Shown here in pieces: positions 8,743 to 17,202 of a stretch of 64,000 bases of DNA. Position 1 is the first letter of the stretch. Each line of letters opens with the position of its first letter. The notes beneath the pieces are model-generated. The model made no database searches and was not told the DNA's origin. It saw only the letters and a list, made by a program, of their open reading frames with translations. The DNA comes from DYRB01 sp963709645. Its GTDB lineage: Bacteria; Pseudomonadota; Gammaproteobacteria; Chromatiales; Chromatiaceae. A program made the translations under genes and the position numbers. The stretch lies in contig CAVPXP010000007.1 in NCBI GenBank assembly GCA_963709645.1, forward strand, positions 372,001-436,000. Direction: 5' to 3'.

Positions 8743-11643
8743 TCAAGCGTAACGGCGGTTTTCGCCGCCGCCCGCCACGTTCGCCACACAACGCCCACAG
8801 AGTTCGGGGTGGGTCGGGTCCGAGCCTACATCCTCTCGGTGGTGCCAGCAGCGCACGCACTTGGCGTGTGCGCTTGTGCTGATGCGCACGGCCAACCCCG
8901 CCAGGTCCGTGTCAAGGGCCTCCGCCGGGCGTTTGTCCATGGTGTGGAGCCGGACATCGGAGCAGATCAGGACGAAGCGCAGCTCGTCCCCCAAGCGGGC
9001 GAGGGTCTCGTGAAGTACCGGATCGCACCAGAGGTCGATCTCCGCGTCCAGGGCAGAGCCGATGGCACCAGCCTTTCGAGCCGCCTCCAGGTGGGGAGAC
9101 AGGGCCACGCGGGCCGCCAGGACGCGGTCCCAGAAGCCGCGATCGAAGGTTTGATGCCCCCCCGCCCCTGGGCAAAGGGGGGCCGGGGCGTCTGAGGGTG
9201 CCCCGGCGTCCAACGCGAAGAGCCCCTCGTACCAGCCCACAACGAAGACGGACTCTGCCCGCTGCCCGGGGATGAAAGACCAGATCTCGTCGGCGGTAAA
9301 GCTCAAGATCGGTGCCAGCCAGCGAGTCATGGCCTCCGCGATATGGTACATGGCGCTCTGACAGGAACGGCGCGGGCGTCCGTCGGCCTGGGTGGTGTAC
9401 TGGCGGTCCTTGATGACATCGAGATAGAAGCCGCCCAGGTCGACGATGCAGAAGTTGTGGATCTTCTGGTAGATCAGATGGAACTGATAGTCGCGGTAGG
9501 CGGCAATGATCTCTTCCTGGAGCCGCAGGGCCCGGTCCACTACCCATAGGTCCAGCGCCAGCATGTGCCCTGGCGCCACCAGATGGGTCGCCGGGTCGAA
9601 GCCATTGAGGTTGGAAAGCAGGAAACGGGCGGTGTTGCGGATGCGCCGGTAAGCGTCCGCGGTGCGGTTAAGGATCTCGTCTGAGACACGCATCTCGCCG
9701 CGGTAATCCGTGGCAGCGACCCACAGCCGGATGATGTCGGCCCCCAGGGTCTTGAGCACGTCCTGGGGCCGAACCACGTTGCCCAGGGACTTGGACATCT
9801 TCTCGCCCTTGGCGTCCACGGTGAAGCCGTGGGTCAGGACCTCGCCGAAGGGTGCCCGCCCGCTCATGGCCACCGAGGTCAGGAGGGAGGATTGGAACCA
9901 GCCGCGATGCTGGTCTGACCCTTCGAGATAAAGGTCGGCCGGCACATCCAGCTCAGGCCGACGCTCCAGGACACAGGCGTGGGTCACGCCGGAGTCGAAC
10001 CAGACGTCCAGCGTATCGCCAACTTTGGCGTACTGAGCCCCCTCCTCCTCGCCGATCAGGTCCGGGGGCAGCAGCTCGAACCAGGCCTCCACGCCGCGGC
10101 TCTCGACCCGATTGGCGACCTCCTCGATCAGGGCGCGGGTCTCGGGGTGCAGCGCCCCGGTCTCCTTGTGGAGCAGGAGCGGAATCGGCACACCCCAGGT
10201 GCGCTGACGGGAGATGCACCAGTCGGGGCGATTGGAGACCATACCCTCGATGCGACTCTGACCCCATTCGGGCAGCCAGCTCACCTGACCGATCTCGCGC
10301 AGCGCCGCCGCGCGCAACGCCTCCTCGCGGGGGCCGGGGCGATCCATGCCGATGAACCACTGGGGCGTGGCACGGAAGATGATGGGGGTCTTGTGGCGCC
10401 AGCAGTGGGGGTAACTGTGGGTGAAGCGGGCCTCGCGCAGCAGGGCCCCGTGTGCCTTTAGAGCATCGACCACCCGCTCGTTGGCCTCGAAGACGTGCTG
10501 GCCGGCGAACAGCGGTGTGCCGGGCAGGAAACGCCCGTCGCCTCCCACCGGGTTATCGACTTCCAGCCCGTAGCGCTGCCCGACGATGAAGTCCTCCAGA
10601 CCGTGCCCGGGGGCCGTATGGACCGCACCGGTGCCGGCGTCCAGGGTGACATGCTCGCCCAGAATGACCGGCACCTCGCGGTCGTAGAAGGGGTGAGCGA
10701 GCTTCAGCCCCTCGAACGCGGAACCCCGCGCATAGGCCAGGACGCGGTACTGCTCCACCCCGATGCGGTCCATGACATCGCGCAGCAGTCCCTCGGCGAC
10801 CAACAGGCGCTCGCGGCCCTGGCGGTGCTCCCCTTCGGTCTGGACGACCACATAGTCCAGGTCCGGGTTGAGGGCCACGGCCCGGTTGGCGGGCAGGGTC
10901 CAGGGGGTGGTGGTCCAGATGGTCACAGACAGGCGCCCATCCCCATGCCCGTTGGGGATGGCGTGGCAGCGGGCCATCAGCGCCTCTTCGTCCAGGACTG
11001 GGAAGCGCACGTCGATGGCGATGGACTGCTTGTCCGCGTACTCCACCTCCGCCTCTGCCAATGCTGAGCCGCAATCGATGCACCAGTGCACCGGCTTGCT
11101 GCCTTGCTGGACATGCCCGTTGGCGATGATCCGACCCAGGGCACGGATGATGTCGGCCTCGCAGCGGTAGTCCATGGTGAGATAGGGGTTGGCCCAGTCG
11201 CCGATGACTCCCAGGCGCTGGAAGTCCACCCGTTGCCCTTCTACCTGTTTGGCGGCGTACTCCCGGCACGCCTTGCGGAACTGGCCGGCGGTGACCTTTT
11301 GGCCCGGTTTGCCGATCTTCTTCTCCACCTGGAGTTCGATGGGCAGGCCGTGGCAATCCCAGCCTGGAACATAGGGGGCATCCAGCCCGTCCAGCGTGCG
11401 TGCCTTGACAATGATGTCCTTGAGGACCTTGTTCACCGCATGACCGATGTGGATCTCCCCGTTGGCATAGGGCGGCCCATCGTGGAGGATGAACTTTCGC
11501 CGCCCAGCCATGGCGGCGCGGATTCGCCCATAGAGATCCATTTCGGTCCAGCGCTTGAGCATCTGCGGCTCGCGCTGGGCCAGGTTGGCCTTCATGGGAA
11601 AGCCAGTGTTCGGGAGATTCAGTGTGTCTTTGTAATCGGCCAC
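8743..11643 (-). CDS. ileS: Isoleucyl-tRNA synthetase
   Basis: Class I aminoacyl-tRNA synthetase charging tRNA-Ile with isoleucine, with an editing domain. The HIGH motif is in NGEIHIGHAVNK and the KMSKS motif in GEKMSKSLGNV. A C-terminal zinc finger (CVRCWHHRED then CGRC) is intact. The full frame can open at GTG 11673, but GTG 11643 gives the canonical N-terminus VADYKDTLNLPNTGFPMK, so I place the start there (966 aa). In the usual operon ribF lies immediately upstream; here a toxin-antitoxin pair separates them. Confidence 0.96.
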   Translation of the reverse strand: MADYKDTLNLPNTGFPMKANLAQREPQMLKRWTEMDLYGRIRAAMAGRRKFILHDGPPYANGEIHIGHAVNKVLKDIIVKARTLDGLDAPYVPGWDCHGLPIELQVEKKIGKPGQKVTAGQFRKACREYAAKQVEGQRVDFQRLGVIGDWANPYLTMDYRCEADIIRALGRIIANGHVQQGSKPVHWCIDCGSALAEAEVEYADKQSIAIDVRFPVLDEEALMARCHAIPNGHGDGRLSVTIWTTTPWTLPANRAVALNPDLDYVVVQTEGEHRQGRERLLVAEGLLRDVMDRIGVEQYRVLAYARGSAFEGLKLAHPFYDREVPVILGEHVTLDAGTGAVHTAPGHGLEDFIVGQRYGLEVDNPVGGDGRFLPGTPLFAGQHVFEANERVVDALKAHGALLREARFTHSYPHCWRHKTPIIFRATPQWFIGMDRPGPREEALRAAALREIGQVSWLPEWGQSRIEGMVSNRPDWCISRQRTWGVPIPLLLHKETGALHPETRALIEEVANRVESRGVEAWFELLPPDLIGEEEGAQYAKVGDTLDVWFDSGVTHACVLERRPELDVPADLYLEGSDQHRGWFQSSLLTSVAMSGRAPFGEVLTHGFTVDAKGEKMSKSLGNVVRPQDVLKTLGADIIRLWVAATDYRGEMRVSDEILNRTADAYRRIRNTARFLLSNLNGFDPATHLVAPGHMLALDLWVVDRALRLQEEIIAAYRDYQFHLIYQKIHNFCIVDLGGFYLDVIKDRQYTTQADGRPRRSCQSAMYHIAEAMTRWLAPILSFTADEIWSFIPGQRAESVFVVGWYEGLFALDAGAPSDAPAPLCPGAGGHQTFDRGFWDRVLAARVALSPHLEAARKAGAIGSALDAEIDLWCDPVLHETLARLGDELRFVLICSDVRLHTMDKRPAEALDTDLAGLAVRISTSAHAKCVRCWHHREDVGSDPTHPELCGRCVANVAGGGENRRYA

Positions 11644-11712
11644 GGATTTAGTACTCGGACGGCGAGGGGACACCGGATCCCGGGCGACCGCCCGGGGCTT
11701 GGTGCGAGAGGA

Positions 11713-12096
11713 TTAGTCGAAGTGAAACAGCGCGACGTCGTAGGACCGGAGCCTCTTGTCGAAGGTCATGATGGTCAGGCCCTCAATCTGCGCACGTGCA
11801 ACCAATAGTCGATCAAAGGGGTCTCGATGCCGCGGCGGCGGCCGCGCCGCACACTCGACATGAGCAAGGCTGATCGCAAGGCCGTGAAAAACCCTCCTCC
11901 GCAATGATCGGGGCGAGCGACTGGGGGCGTCGAGCTTGCCGAGGGCCCGTTTTATCCCGATCTCCCACAGGGTCGCCGCGCTGACGAAACAAGCAACATC
12001 GCCTGCCCGCAGCCTTTCCCGGGCGAATCCCGGGAGCCGTGCGTCGTCGTTCAACCACCATCGGGCGATGTGGGTGTCGAGAAGGGGGCCCTGCAT
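11713..12096 (-). CDS. PIN-domain toxin (VapC-like), with compensated frameshifts
   Basis: Predicted PIN ribonuclease toxin of a type II module. LLDTHIARWW carries the first acidic residue, ATLWEI the second, and RDPFDRLLVAQ-like RDPFDRLLVARA the third. About 13 residues in the middle (SRSPRSLRRRVF) do not fit the family. Read in the next frame, the same bases give QSLAPIIAEEGF, which does fit. So one C appears missing from the C-run near 11928 and one T added in the T-run near 11888, and the net frame is kept. The gene overlaps the 3' end of the antitoxin gene by 46 bp. Confidence 0.8.
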   Translation of the reverse strand: MQGPLLDTHIARWWLNDDARLPGFARERLRAGDVACFVSAATLWEIGIKRALGKLDAPSRSPRSLRRRVFHGLAISLAHVECAARPPPRHRDPFDRLLVARAQIEGLTIMTFDKRLRSYDVALFHFD

Positions 12097-12329
12097 CGCC
12101 CCTGCTCGAACGAATCGGCAATCTCGTCGTCGACGGCGTCGAAGTCGTCCGCCATCCGGATCTGCCCCTTGAGCCGCCCAGGCTCGCCCGGAGCCCGCAT
12201 CTCCTGAAACGGGATCAAGCGAACCACTGGCCTGCCCGCCTTTGCGATCGCCACGTCCTCGCCATCCAAGACGGCCTGCACCAGCGCGGACAGCTGCGAC
12301 TTCGCGTCATGCACATTCACCCTGTGCAT
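12051..12329 (-). CDS. Phd/YefM-type antitoxin
   Basis: Partner antitoxin of the PIN toxin. MHRVNVHDAKSQLSALVQAV and AKAGRPVVRLIPF are the standard Phd/YefM DNA-binding N-terminus, followed by an acidic toxin-binding tail (MADDFDAVDDEIADSFEQG). The last roughly 15 codons overlap the toxin start in another frame. Phd-type antitoxins normally autorepress their operon. The pair is inserted between ribF and ileS, which are adjacent in most relatives. Confidence 0.85.
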   Translation of the reverse strand: MHRVNVHDAKSQLSALVQAVLDGEDVAIAKAGRPVVRLIPFQEMRAPGEPGRLKGQIRMADDFDAVDDEIADSFEQGRCRAPFSTPTSPDGG

Positions 12330-12398
12330 CCGTAACGCCCCAGCGAAATTTACCTAAGTCTAGCCCGGCAACCGGTTGGGGCGCCAGCCGCCGGAGGC

Positions 12399-13340
12399 TC
12401 AGGGACTTAGCGGAACCCCCAAGAAGGCGCGCGCCGCGGCCGCGTCTCGGTCGATCTGGGCCTTAAGGGCCGAGAAAGATTCGAACCGCTGCTCGTCGCG
12501 CAGCTTCAGTCGAAACTCCACTTGGGCATGACGCCCATAGAGGTCGGCGCTCAGGTCGAACAGGTGCACCTCCAGCAGGCAGCGGAAATCGCCTGTCACC
12601 GTAGGTCGCGTACCGATGTTGGCCACGCCAGGCCAGGGGTGGTCCGCGACCCCGGCCACCATCACCGCATAGACCCCCCGTAACGGACTCACTCGCCGGT
12701 GCAGATTAATGTTAGCGGTAGGGTAACCAATCGTCCGGCCACGCTTGTCGCCGTGGCCGATACGCCCGCAGATGCGGTAAGGACGGCCGAGGAGGTGACG
12801 CGCCTGCCCCAGTTCCCCGCGCGCCAAGGCCTCGCGGATGCGGGTGCTGCTAACCCGCTCCCCGCCGTGGGTGACAGTGTTGAGGTCCTCTACGGCAAAA
12901 CCCTGATCTTGGCCCATGGCCTCGAGCAGGGCATAGTCCCCCTCGCGTCCATGCCCGAAGCGGAAATCGTCCCCTACCAGCAGGAAGCGGACCCCGAGCC
13001 CGTCGACCAAGAGTTCCCGCACGAAATCCCGCGCTCCCATGGCCGCCAGTCTGGCCCCAAAGGGCAGCAGGGCGACCTGCTCGATCCCGCAATTCTGCAG
13101 GGCATCGAGTTTCTCGCGCAGCCGGGTGAGGCGCGCCGGCGCCCGCTCCGGCGCGAAGAACTCGATGGGCTGCGGCTCAAAGGTAATGACCGTGGCCGGG
13201 AGTCCTAAGGCACGCCCCTCGGCACTCAAGCGCTGAAAGACGGCGCGGTGCCCCACATGGACCCCGTCGAAGTTGCCGATGGTGGCAACGCAGCCGCGCG
13301 TACCACCCCCCGGGCCGTGCAATCCACGAATGATCTTCAT
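12399..13340 (-). CDS. ribF: Bifunctional riboflavin kinase/FAD synthetase
   Basis: Converts riboflavin to FMN and then FAD in the cytoplasm. The N-terminal nucleotidyltransferase domain has GNFDGVHVGHRAV, and RIREAL follows. The C-terminal kinase domain has GRTIGYPTANI and GVYAVMV. The 313 aa are the normal length. The start ATG gives the canonical MKIIRGLH. It lies 104 bp downstream of murJ on the same strand, as in many gammaproteobacteria. Confidence 0.96.
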   Translation of the reverse strand: MKIIRGLHGPGGGTRGCVATIGNFDGVHVGHRAVFQRLSAEGRALGLPATVITFEPQPIEFFAPERAPARLTRLREKLDALQNCGIEQVALLPFGARLAAMGARDFVRELLVDGLGVRFLLVGDDFRFGHGREGDYALLEAMGQDQGFAVEDLNTVTHGGERVSSTRIREALARGELGQARHLLGRPYRICGRIGHGDKRGRTIGYPTANINLHRRVSPLRGVYAVMVAGVADHPWPGVANIGTRPTVTGDFRCLLEVHLFDLSADLYGRHAQVEFRLKLRDEQRFESFSALKAQIDRDAAAARAFLGVPLSP

Positions 13341-13444
13341 CGCCTCGACCCGTGGGGCGCAAAGTTGTTAATTATATCTCCCTTCTGAGGCATTCTCCGG
13401 CCGCCTCACGCAATCGCTGCCCGAGATCAGGCCGAGTCGCCCGC

Positions 13445-14989
13445 TCAGTCCCTGCCGCCCGGGCCCAGCAGGTGCCTTGGCCGTAGACCCAAGACCAGTA
13501 GGGTCAGACCATAGACCAGGGCCCCAGCCCCGACCCAAGCCGCCAGCCGCATCGCCCGCTCTCCCGACCCGAGGGGAAGCCATAGATCCATCCCCGGGCA
13601 GCCAATCGCTAGGAAGAGACCCAGGACCGAGCCCGCCGCAAGCCCCTGGGCCACCAGCCGTCCCCAGCCCGGTTCCGGCCGATAGACCCCCTCTCTCCGG
13701 AGCCCGCGCAGTAAAAGTCCAGCGTTGAGCAAAGCCGCCAGGGTCGTCGCCAGGGCCAGCCCAGCGTGGCCCATGGGCCACATCAGGGCCAGGCTCAAGG
13801 CCATGTTGGCCAGCATCGCCGCAACGGCAATGCGCACCGGCACCCGCATCTGTTGACGGGCATAGTAGCCCGGAGCCAAGGCCTTGACAGCGAGGAACCC
13901 CAGCACGCCGGGGCCATAGGCCATGAGGCTGAGCGCCGCCATGTGCACGTCCTCGGCGGTAAAGGCATCCGAATAGAAGAGGGCGGCAAACAGCGGCCCG
14001 GCCAGAAACAGCAGCCCCAGGGCCGCGGGCAGCCCCAGAATCAGGACCCACCGGAGCGCCCAGTCGAGGGTGGCCGAGAAGGCGTCCGGTGAACCGGCGG
14101 CGTGCTCGCGGGAGAGTTTGGGCAGGATCACGGTCCCAAGGGCCACCCCAAGGATGCCCAGCGGGAATTCCATCAGCCGGTCCGAGTAATAGAGCCAGGA
14201 GATGCTGCCCGCCGCCAGGAAGGAGGCCAGGAGCGTGCTGACCAGCATGTTGATCTGCCCGACCGAGACGCCGAGCAGGGCTGGCCCCATCAGACCGAGG
14301 ATGCGCCGCACACCCGGGTCTCCGGGATTCAACCGCGGACGGGGCAGCAACCCGAGCCGGGCCAGGAAGGGGAGCTGAAAGGCGAGTTGCGCGAGCCCCG
14401 CAATCAGAACCCCCCAGGCCAGGGCGACGATGGGCTGGTCCATGTGCGGGGCCAACCAGAGGGAACAGGCGATGAGAGACAGATTGAGCAGGACCGGGGT
14501 GAAGGCCGGGACCCCGAATCGCCCGAAGGTGTTGAGGATACCCCCGGCCAGGGCGGTCAGGGAAATGAACAGCAGGTAAGGGAAGGTCAGGCGCAGCATC
14601 TCCGTGGCGAGGACCCGCTGCCCCGGCACATCCGCAAAGCCGGGCGCAAAGGCAAGGACCAGGAGCGGCGCCGCCAGGACCCCAACCACCGTCACCGCCG
14701 CAAGTGCGGCCGTCAGGGTCCCCGCCGTGTCGTCGATAAACCGCTTGAGATCCTCGGGCCCGCGCCTTGTCCGGTACTCCGAGAGTACCGGGACGAAGGC
14801 CATGGAAAAGGCCCCTTCGGCAAACAGCCGGCGCATCAGGTTGGGGATACGGAAGGCGACGAAGAAGGCGTCGGTTCCCGCATCGGCGCCGAAGACCCGA
14901 GCCACCACCAGGTCCCGGGCGAACCCCAGGACCCGCGAGATCAGGGTGTTGCCGCCAACCTTGGCGATGGAAGCGGCGAATGAGGCCAA
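13445..14989 (-). CDS. murJ: Lipid II flippase
   Basis: MOP-superfamily inner-membrane protein that flips lipid II for peptidoglycan synthesis. The 514 aa contain about 14 hydrophobic helices. Family motifs include SRVLGFARDLVVARVFGA, RIPNLMRRLFAEGAFS and FVPVLSEYR. The start is TTG at 14989, with CTGGAG about 9 bp upstream. First gene of the murJ-ribF-(TA)-ileS-lspA-mrcA run and divergent from rpsT. Confidence 0.95.
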   Translation of the reverse strand: MASFAASIAKVGGNTLISRVLGFARDLVVARVFGADAGTDAFFVAFRIPNLMRRLFAEGAFSMAFVPVLSEYRTRRGPEDLKRFIDDTAGTLTAALAAVTVVGVLAAPLLVLAFAPGFADVPGQRVLATEMLRLTFPYLLFISLTALAGGILNTFGRFGVPAFTPVLLNLSLIACSLWLAPHMDQPIVALAWGVLIAGLAQLAFQLPFLARLGLLPRPRLNPGDPGVRRILGLMGPALLGVSVGQINMLVSTLLASFLAAGSISWLYYSDRLMEFPLGILGVALGTVILPKLSREHAAGSPDAFSATLDWALRWVLILGLPAALGLLFLAGPLFAALFYSDAFTAEDVHMAALSLMAYGPGVLGFLAVKALAPGYYARQQMRVPVRIAVAAMLANMALSLALMWPMGHAGLALATTLAALLNAGLLLRGLRREGVYRPEPGWGRLVAQGLAAGSVLGLFLAIGCPGMDLWLPLGSGERAMRLAAWVGAGALVYGLTLLVLGLRPRHLLGPGGRD

Positions 14990-15245
14990 GGTGCCGAGCT
15001 CCAGTAAGACAAGGCGCCGATTATAGGCATGGGGAGGCCGCTGACCGAACCAATACCGGGATGCCGACCGCTGAAAGGGTCCGCAACACTCGTATGGGAT
15101 CAGCGCTGTCCCGCAAGATGGTATGGCAGTCGGGCGTTCGACGATCGGGTCAAACGACGCATGATTCTATTTATCCTGCAAATTCCGCTACGCGTATCCA
15201 CCGATGTTCAGGTGGCCGCAGGTACCGATTGACGCACCCAAAGGG

Positions 15246-15274
15246 TTGACAAAGCCCGCCTGCCTGCCCAAAAT
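15246..15274 (+). promoter_or_regulatory. Predicted sigma-70 promoter of rpsT
   Basis: A perfect TTGACA (15246-15251), a 17-bp spacer, then CAAAAT (15269-15274), about 50 bp before the rpsT start. It has the strong layout expected of a ribosomal protein gene. Confidence 0.6.
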
Positions 15275-15324
15275 GCGCGGTCTTTCACGCACGCGACCCA
15301 TTCCAGGTTTCCAGGAGATCGTCT

Positions 15325-15588
15325 TTGGCCAATTCAGCCCAAGCCCGCAAGCGCGCCCGCCAGGCCGAGGTGCGCCGTCAGCACAACGCCTCGCGCCGCA
15401 GCACATTCCGCACCTATGTCAAAAAGGTGCTGAAGCTGATCGCCGCGGGTGACAAAGAGGCCGCCGCGAGCGCATACAAGGAGGCGCTGCCAGTCATCGA
15501 TGTCGCTGCCCAATCCGGGCTGATCCACAAGAACAAGGCGGCGCGCCACAAGAGCCGGCTCAACGCCCATATCAAGGCGATGGCCTAA
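15325..15588 (+). CDS. rpsT: Small ribosomal subunit protein bS20
   Basis: Primary binding protein of 16S rRNA. The 87 aa are rich in Lys, Arg and Ala, beginning with ANSAQARKRARQ and ending with RLNAHIKAMA, exactly as in the family. The start codon is TTG at 15325 behind AGGAGA. In E. coli rpsT also starts with UUG, which is part of S20 translational autocontrol, so the rare start is probably functional. A promoter precedes it and an intrinsic terminator follows. Divergent from murJ, as in many gammaproteobacteria. Confidence 0.97.
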   Translation: MANSAQARKRARQAEVRRQHNASRRSTFRTYVKKVLKLIAAGDKEAAASAYKEALPVIDVAAQSGLIHKNKAARHKSRLNAHIKAMA

Positions 15589-15636
15589 ACCGATGTCCCT
15601 CGGGACCACGCGCCCCAGCCAATGATCCACCAGAAG

Positions 15637-15661
15637 AACCGGCCAAGCGCCGGTTTTTCTT
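15637..15661 (+). terminator. Intrinsic terminator of rpsT
   Basis: A 7-bp stem AACCGGC/GCCGGTT with loop CAAGC, followed by TTTTTCTT, 49 bp after the rpsT stop. The U-tract ends 4 bp before the GTG of the cupin gene, so that gene probably depends on read-through or on a promoter inside this segment. Confidence 0.8.
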
Positions 15662-15665
15662 CGAT

Positions 15666-15995
15666 GTGACCCCGACCAACATCTTCGACCGACTGCCCTG
15701 CCCCGCCGCCGGCGAGTCCTTCGAGGAGATCCTGCGCCACCGCAACTTGGTCATCGAGCGCATCGTCAGTAGCGCCCACCCTGAGCCGAACCTCTACGAC
15801 CAGACGCAGGACGAGTGGGTCCTCCTGGTGCAGGGCCAGGCCACCCTGGAACTGGCCGGAGAGACCCTGGACATGGGCCCCGGCGACCACGTCTTGATCC
15901 CCGCCCATACCCCCCACCGGTTGCTGCGCACCTCACAACAGCCCCCCTGTTTGTGGCTTGCGGTGCACCTGTACCCGTGCCAAGCCCCCGGCTGA
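15666..15995 (+). CDS. Cupin-domain protein
   Basis: A 109-aa single-domain cupin of unknown substrate. The two cupin motifs are recognisable around DEWVLLVQGQATLEL and GPGDHVLIPAHTPHRL. The N-terminus TNIFDRLP is typical of a small bacterial cupin group. The start is GTG at 15666, immediately after the rpsT terminator, with no clear ribosome binding site. The last strands read CLWLAVHLYP. A MITE-like element follows. Confidence 0.8.
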   Translation: MTPTNIFDRLPCPAAGESFEEILRHRNLVIERIVSSAHPEPNLYDQTQDEWVLLVQGQATLELAGETLDMGPGDHVLIPAHTPHRLLRTSQQPPCLWLAVHLYPCQAPG

Positions 15996-16041
15996 CGTCG
16001 GTCCAGACCCCTGCCCCTAACATACCTCAGGTTTCGGTTAA

Positions 16042-16198
16042 GGCGATTGCCGGAAAATCATGTACCAGCTGGCGCCGGATTTACGTCTGCCTTCAAGGAG
16101 TGCTGGCGGGAGCATAGCTGGGCTATGTGACTGCTGGCGCGACAAAGAAGGCGGACGCAAAGACAAGCTAGCTGGTACATGATTTGACAGAAATCGCC
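16042..16198. mobile_element. 157-bp MITE-like palindromic element, copy 1
   Basis: The ends are inverted repeats. The left end reads GGCGATT, six unmatched bases, then AAATCATGTACCAGCT; the right end read in reverse gives the same two blocks. The complementarity continues inward through CGTC-GCCTTC to a central hairpin CATAGC-TGG-GCTATG. The element is flanked by direct TAA repeats (16039-16041 and 16199-16201), consistent with a 3-bp target duplication. A second copy of equal length lies at 58971-59127. It ends 51 bp before the hemF start. No transposase is encoded; short minus-strand ORFs through it are not convincing genes. Confidence 0.85.
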
Positions 16199-16249
16199 TA
16201 AGATCCCCGTTCACCCCCTGACCAGCCATCGCCGGAGGCGACCGCTCGC

Positions 16250-17179
16250 ATGACCCAGCAACCCGACACCCAGGCCGTCATGCACTACCTGCTGGACCTG
16301 CAGGACCGCATCTGTGCGACTCTGGCGGCGGAGGACGGAGCTGCTGTGTTTCGCGAGGACGCATGGGAGCGCCCCGGCGGCGGCGGCGGGCGAACCCGCG
16401 TACTTGAGGGCGGTGCCGTCTTCGAAAAGGGCGGAATCAACTTCTCTCACGTCTTCGGCGCAAACCTCCCTCCCTCCGCCACCGCACACAGGCCAGAGCT
16501 CGCTGGGCGCAGTTTTCAGGCGTTGGGCGTGTCCCTGGTCATGCACCCTGGCAACCCCTATGTCCCCACCTCCCACGCGAACGTGCGCTACTTCCTCGCT
16601 GAGAGGGAGGGCGTTGATCCCGTATGGTGGTTCGGCGGCGGCTTCGACCTGACCCCCTACTACGGCTTCGACGAGGATGCCATCCACTGGCACCGCACCG
16701 CCCAGGCCGCTTGCACCCCCTTCGGTGATGCTGTCTACCCGCACCTCAAGCAGTGGTGCGACGACTACTTCTTCCTGCCCCACCGTAACGAGCCCCGCGG
16801 CGTCGGCGGACTCTTCTTTGACGACCTCAACGAAGGGGGCTTCGATCATTGCTTCGGCCTGATGCGCAGCATTGGGGATCACTATATGCCGGCCTATCTC
16901 CCCATCGTCGCCCGGCGCAAGGGCACGACCTTCGGCGAGCGCGAACGCGATTTCCAAAAGATCCGCCGCGGGCGCTACGTGGAGTTCAATCTGGTCTACG
17001 ACCGCGGGACCCTATTCGGGTTGCAGTCAGGGGGGCGCACCGAGTCGATCCTGATGTCCCTTCCGCCCGAGGTGAGCTGGCGCTATGACTGGCATCCGGA
17101 GCCCGGCACCCCGGAGGCCGGACTCTACGAGCGATACCTCAAACCCAGGGACTGGATTGCTGCGGGCGGAGGGACCTGA
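16250..17179 (+). CDS. hemF: Oxygen-dependent coproporphyrinogen III oxidase
   Basis: Aerobic oxidative decarboxylation of coproporphyrinogen III to protoporphyrinogen IX in haem and (bacterio)chlorophyll synthesis, in the cytoplasm. The 309 aa match the family (E. coli about 300). Signatures are GGINFSHVFG, NPYVPTSHANVRYF, WWFGGGFDLTPYYG and RRGRYVEFNLVYDRGT. The ATG at 16250 directly follows the spacer after the MITE copy, so the element forms part of the 5' region and could alter expression. It is convergent with mlaC, with only about 20 bp between the stops. Confidence 0.97.
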   Translation: MTQQPDTQAVMHYLLDLQDRICATLAAEDGAAVFREDAWERPGGGGGRTRVLEGGAVFEKGGINFSHVFGANLPPSATAHRPELAGRSFQALGVSLVMHPGNPYVPTSHANVRYFLAEREGVDPVWWFGGGFDLTPYYGFDEDAIHWHRTAQAACTPFGDAVYPHLKQWCDDYFFLPHRNEPRGVGGLFFDDLNEGGFDHCFGLMRSIGDHYMPAYLPIVARRKGTTFGERERDFQKIRRGRYVEFNLVYDRGTLFGLQSGGRTESILMSLPPEVSWRYDWHPEPGTPEAGLYERYLKPRDWIAAGGGT

Positions 17180-17202
17180 CGGGAATGCCAACAGCCAGCG
17201 GA

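Noticed and set aside
16038..16229. 63-aa minus-strand ORF over MITE copy 1 (and the matching ORF over copy 2)
   Set aside because: The similar peptides (SLRPPSLSRQQSHSPAML) only reflect the shared DNA repeat; no start signals and no conserved context.
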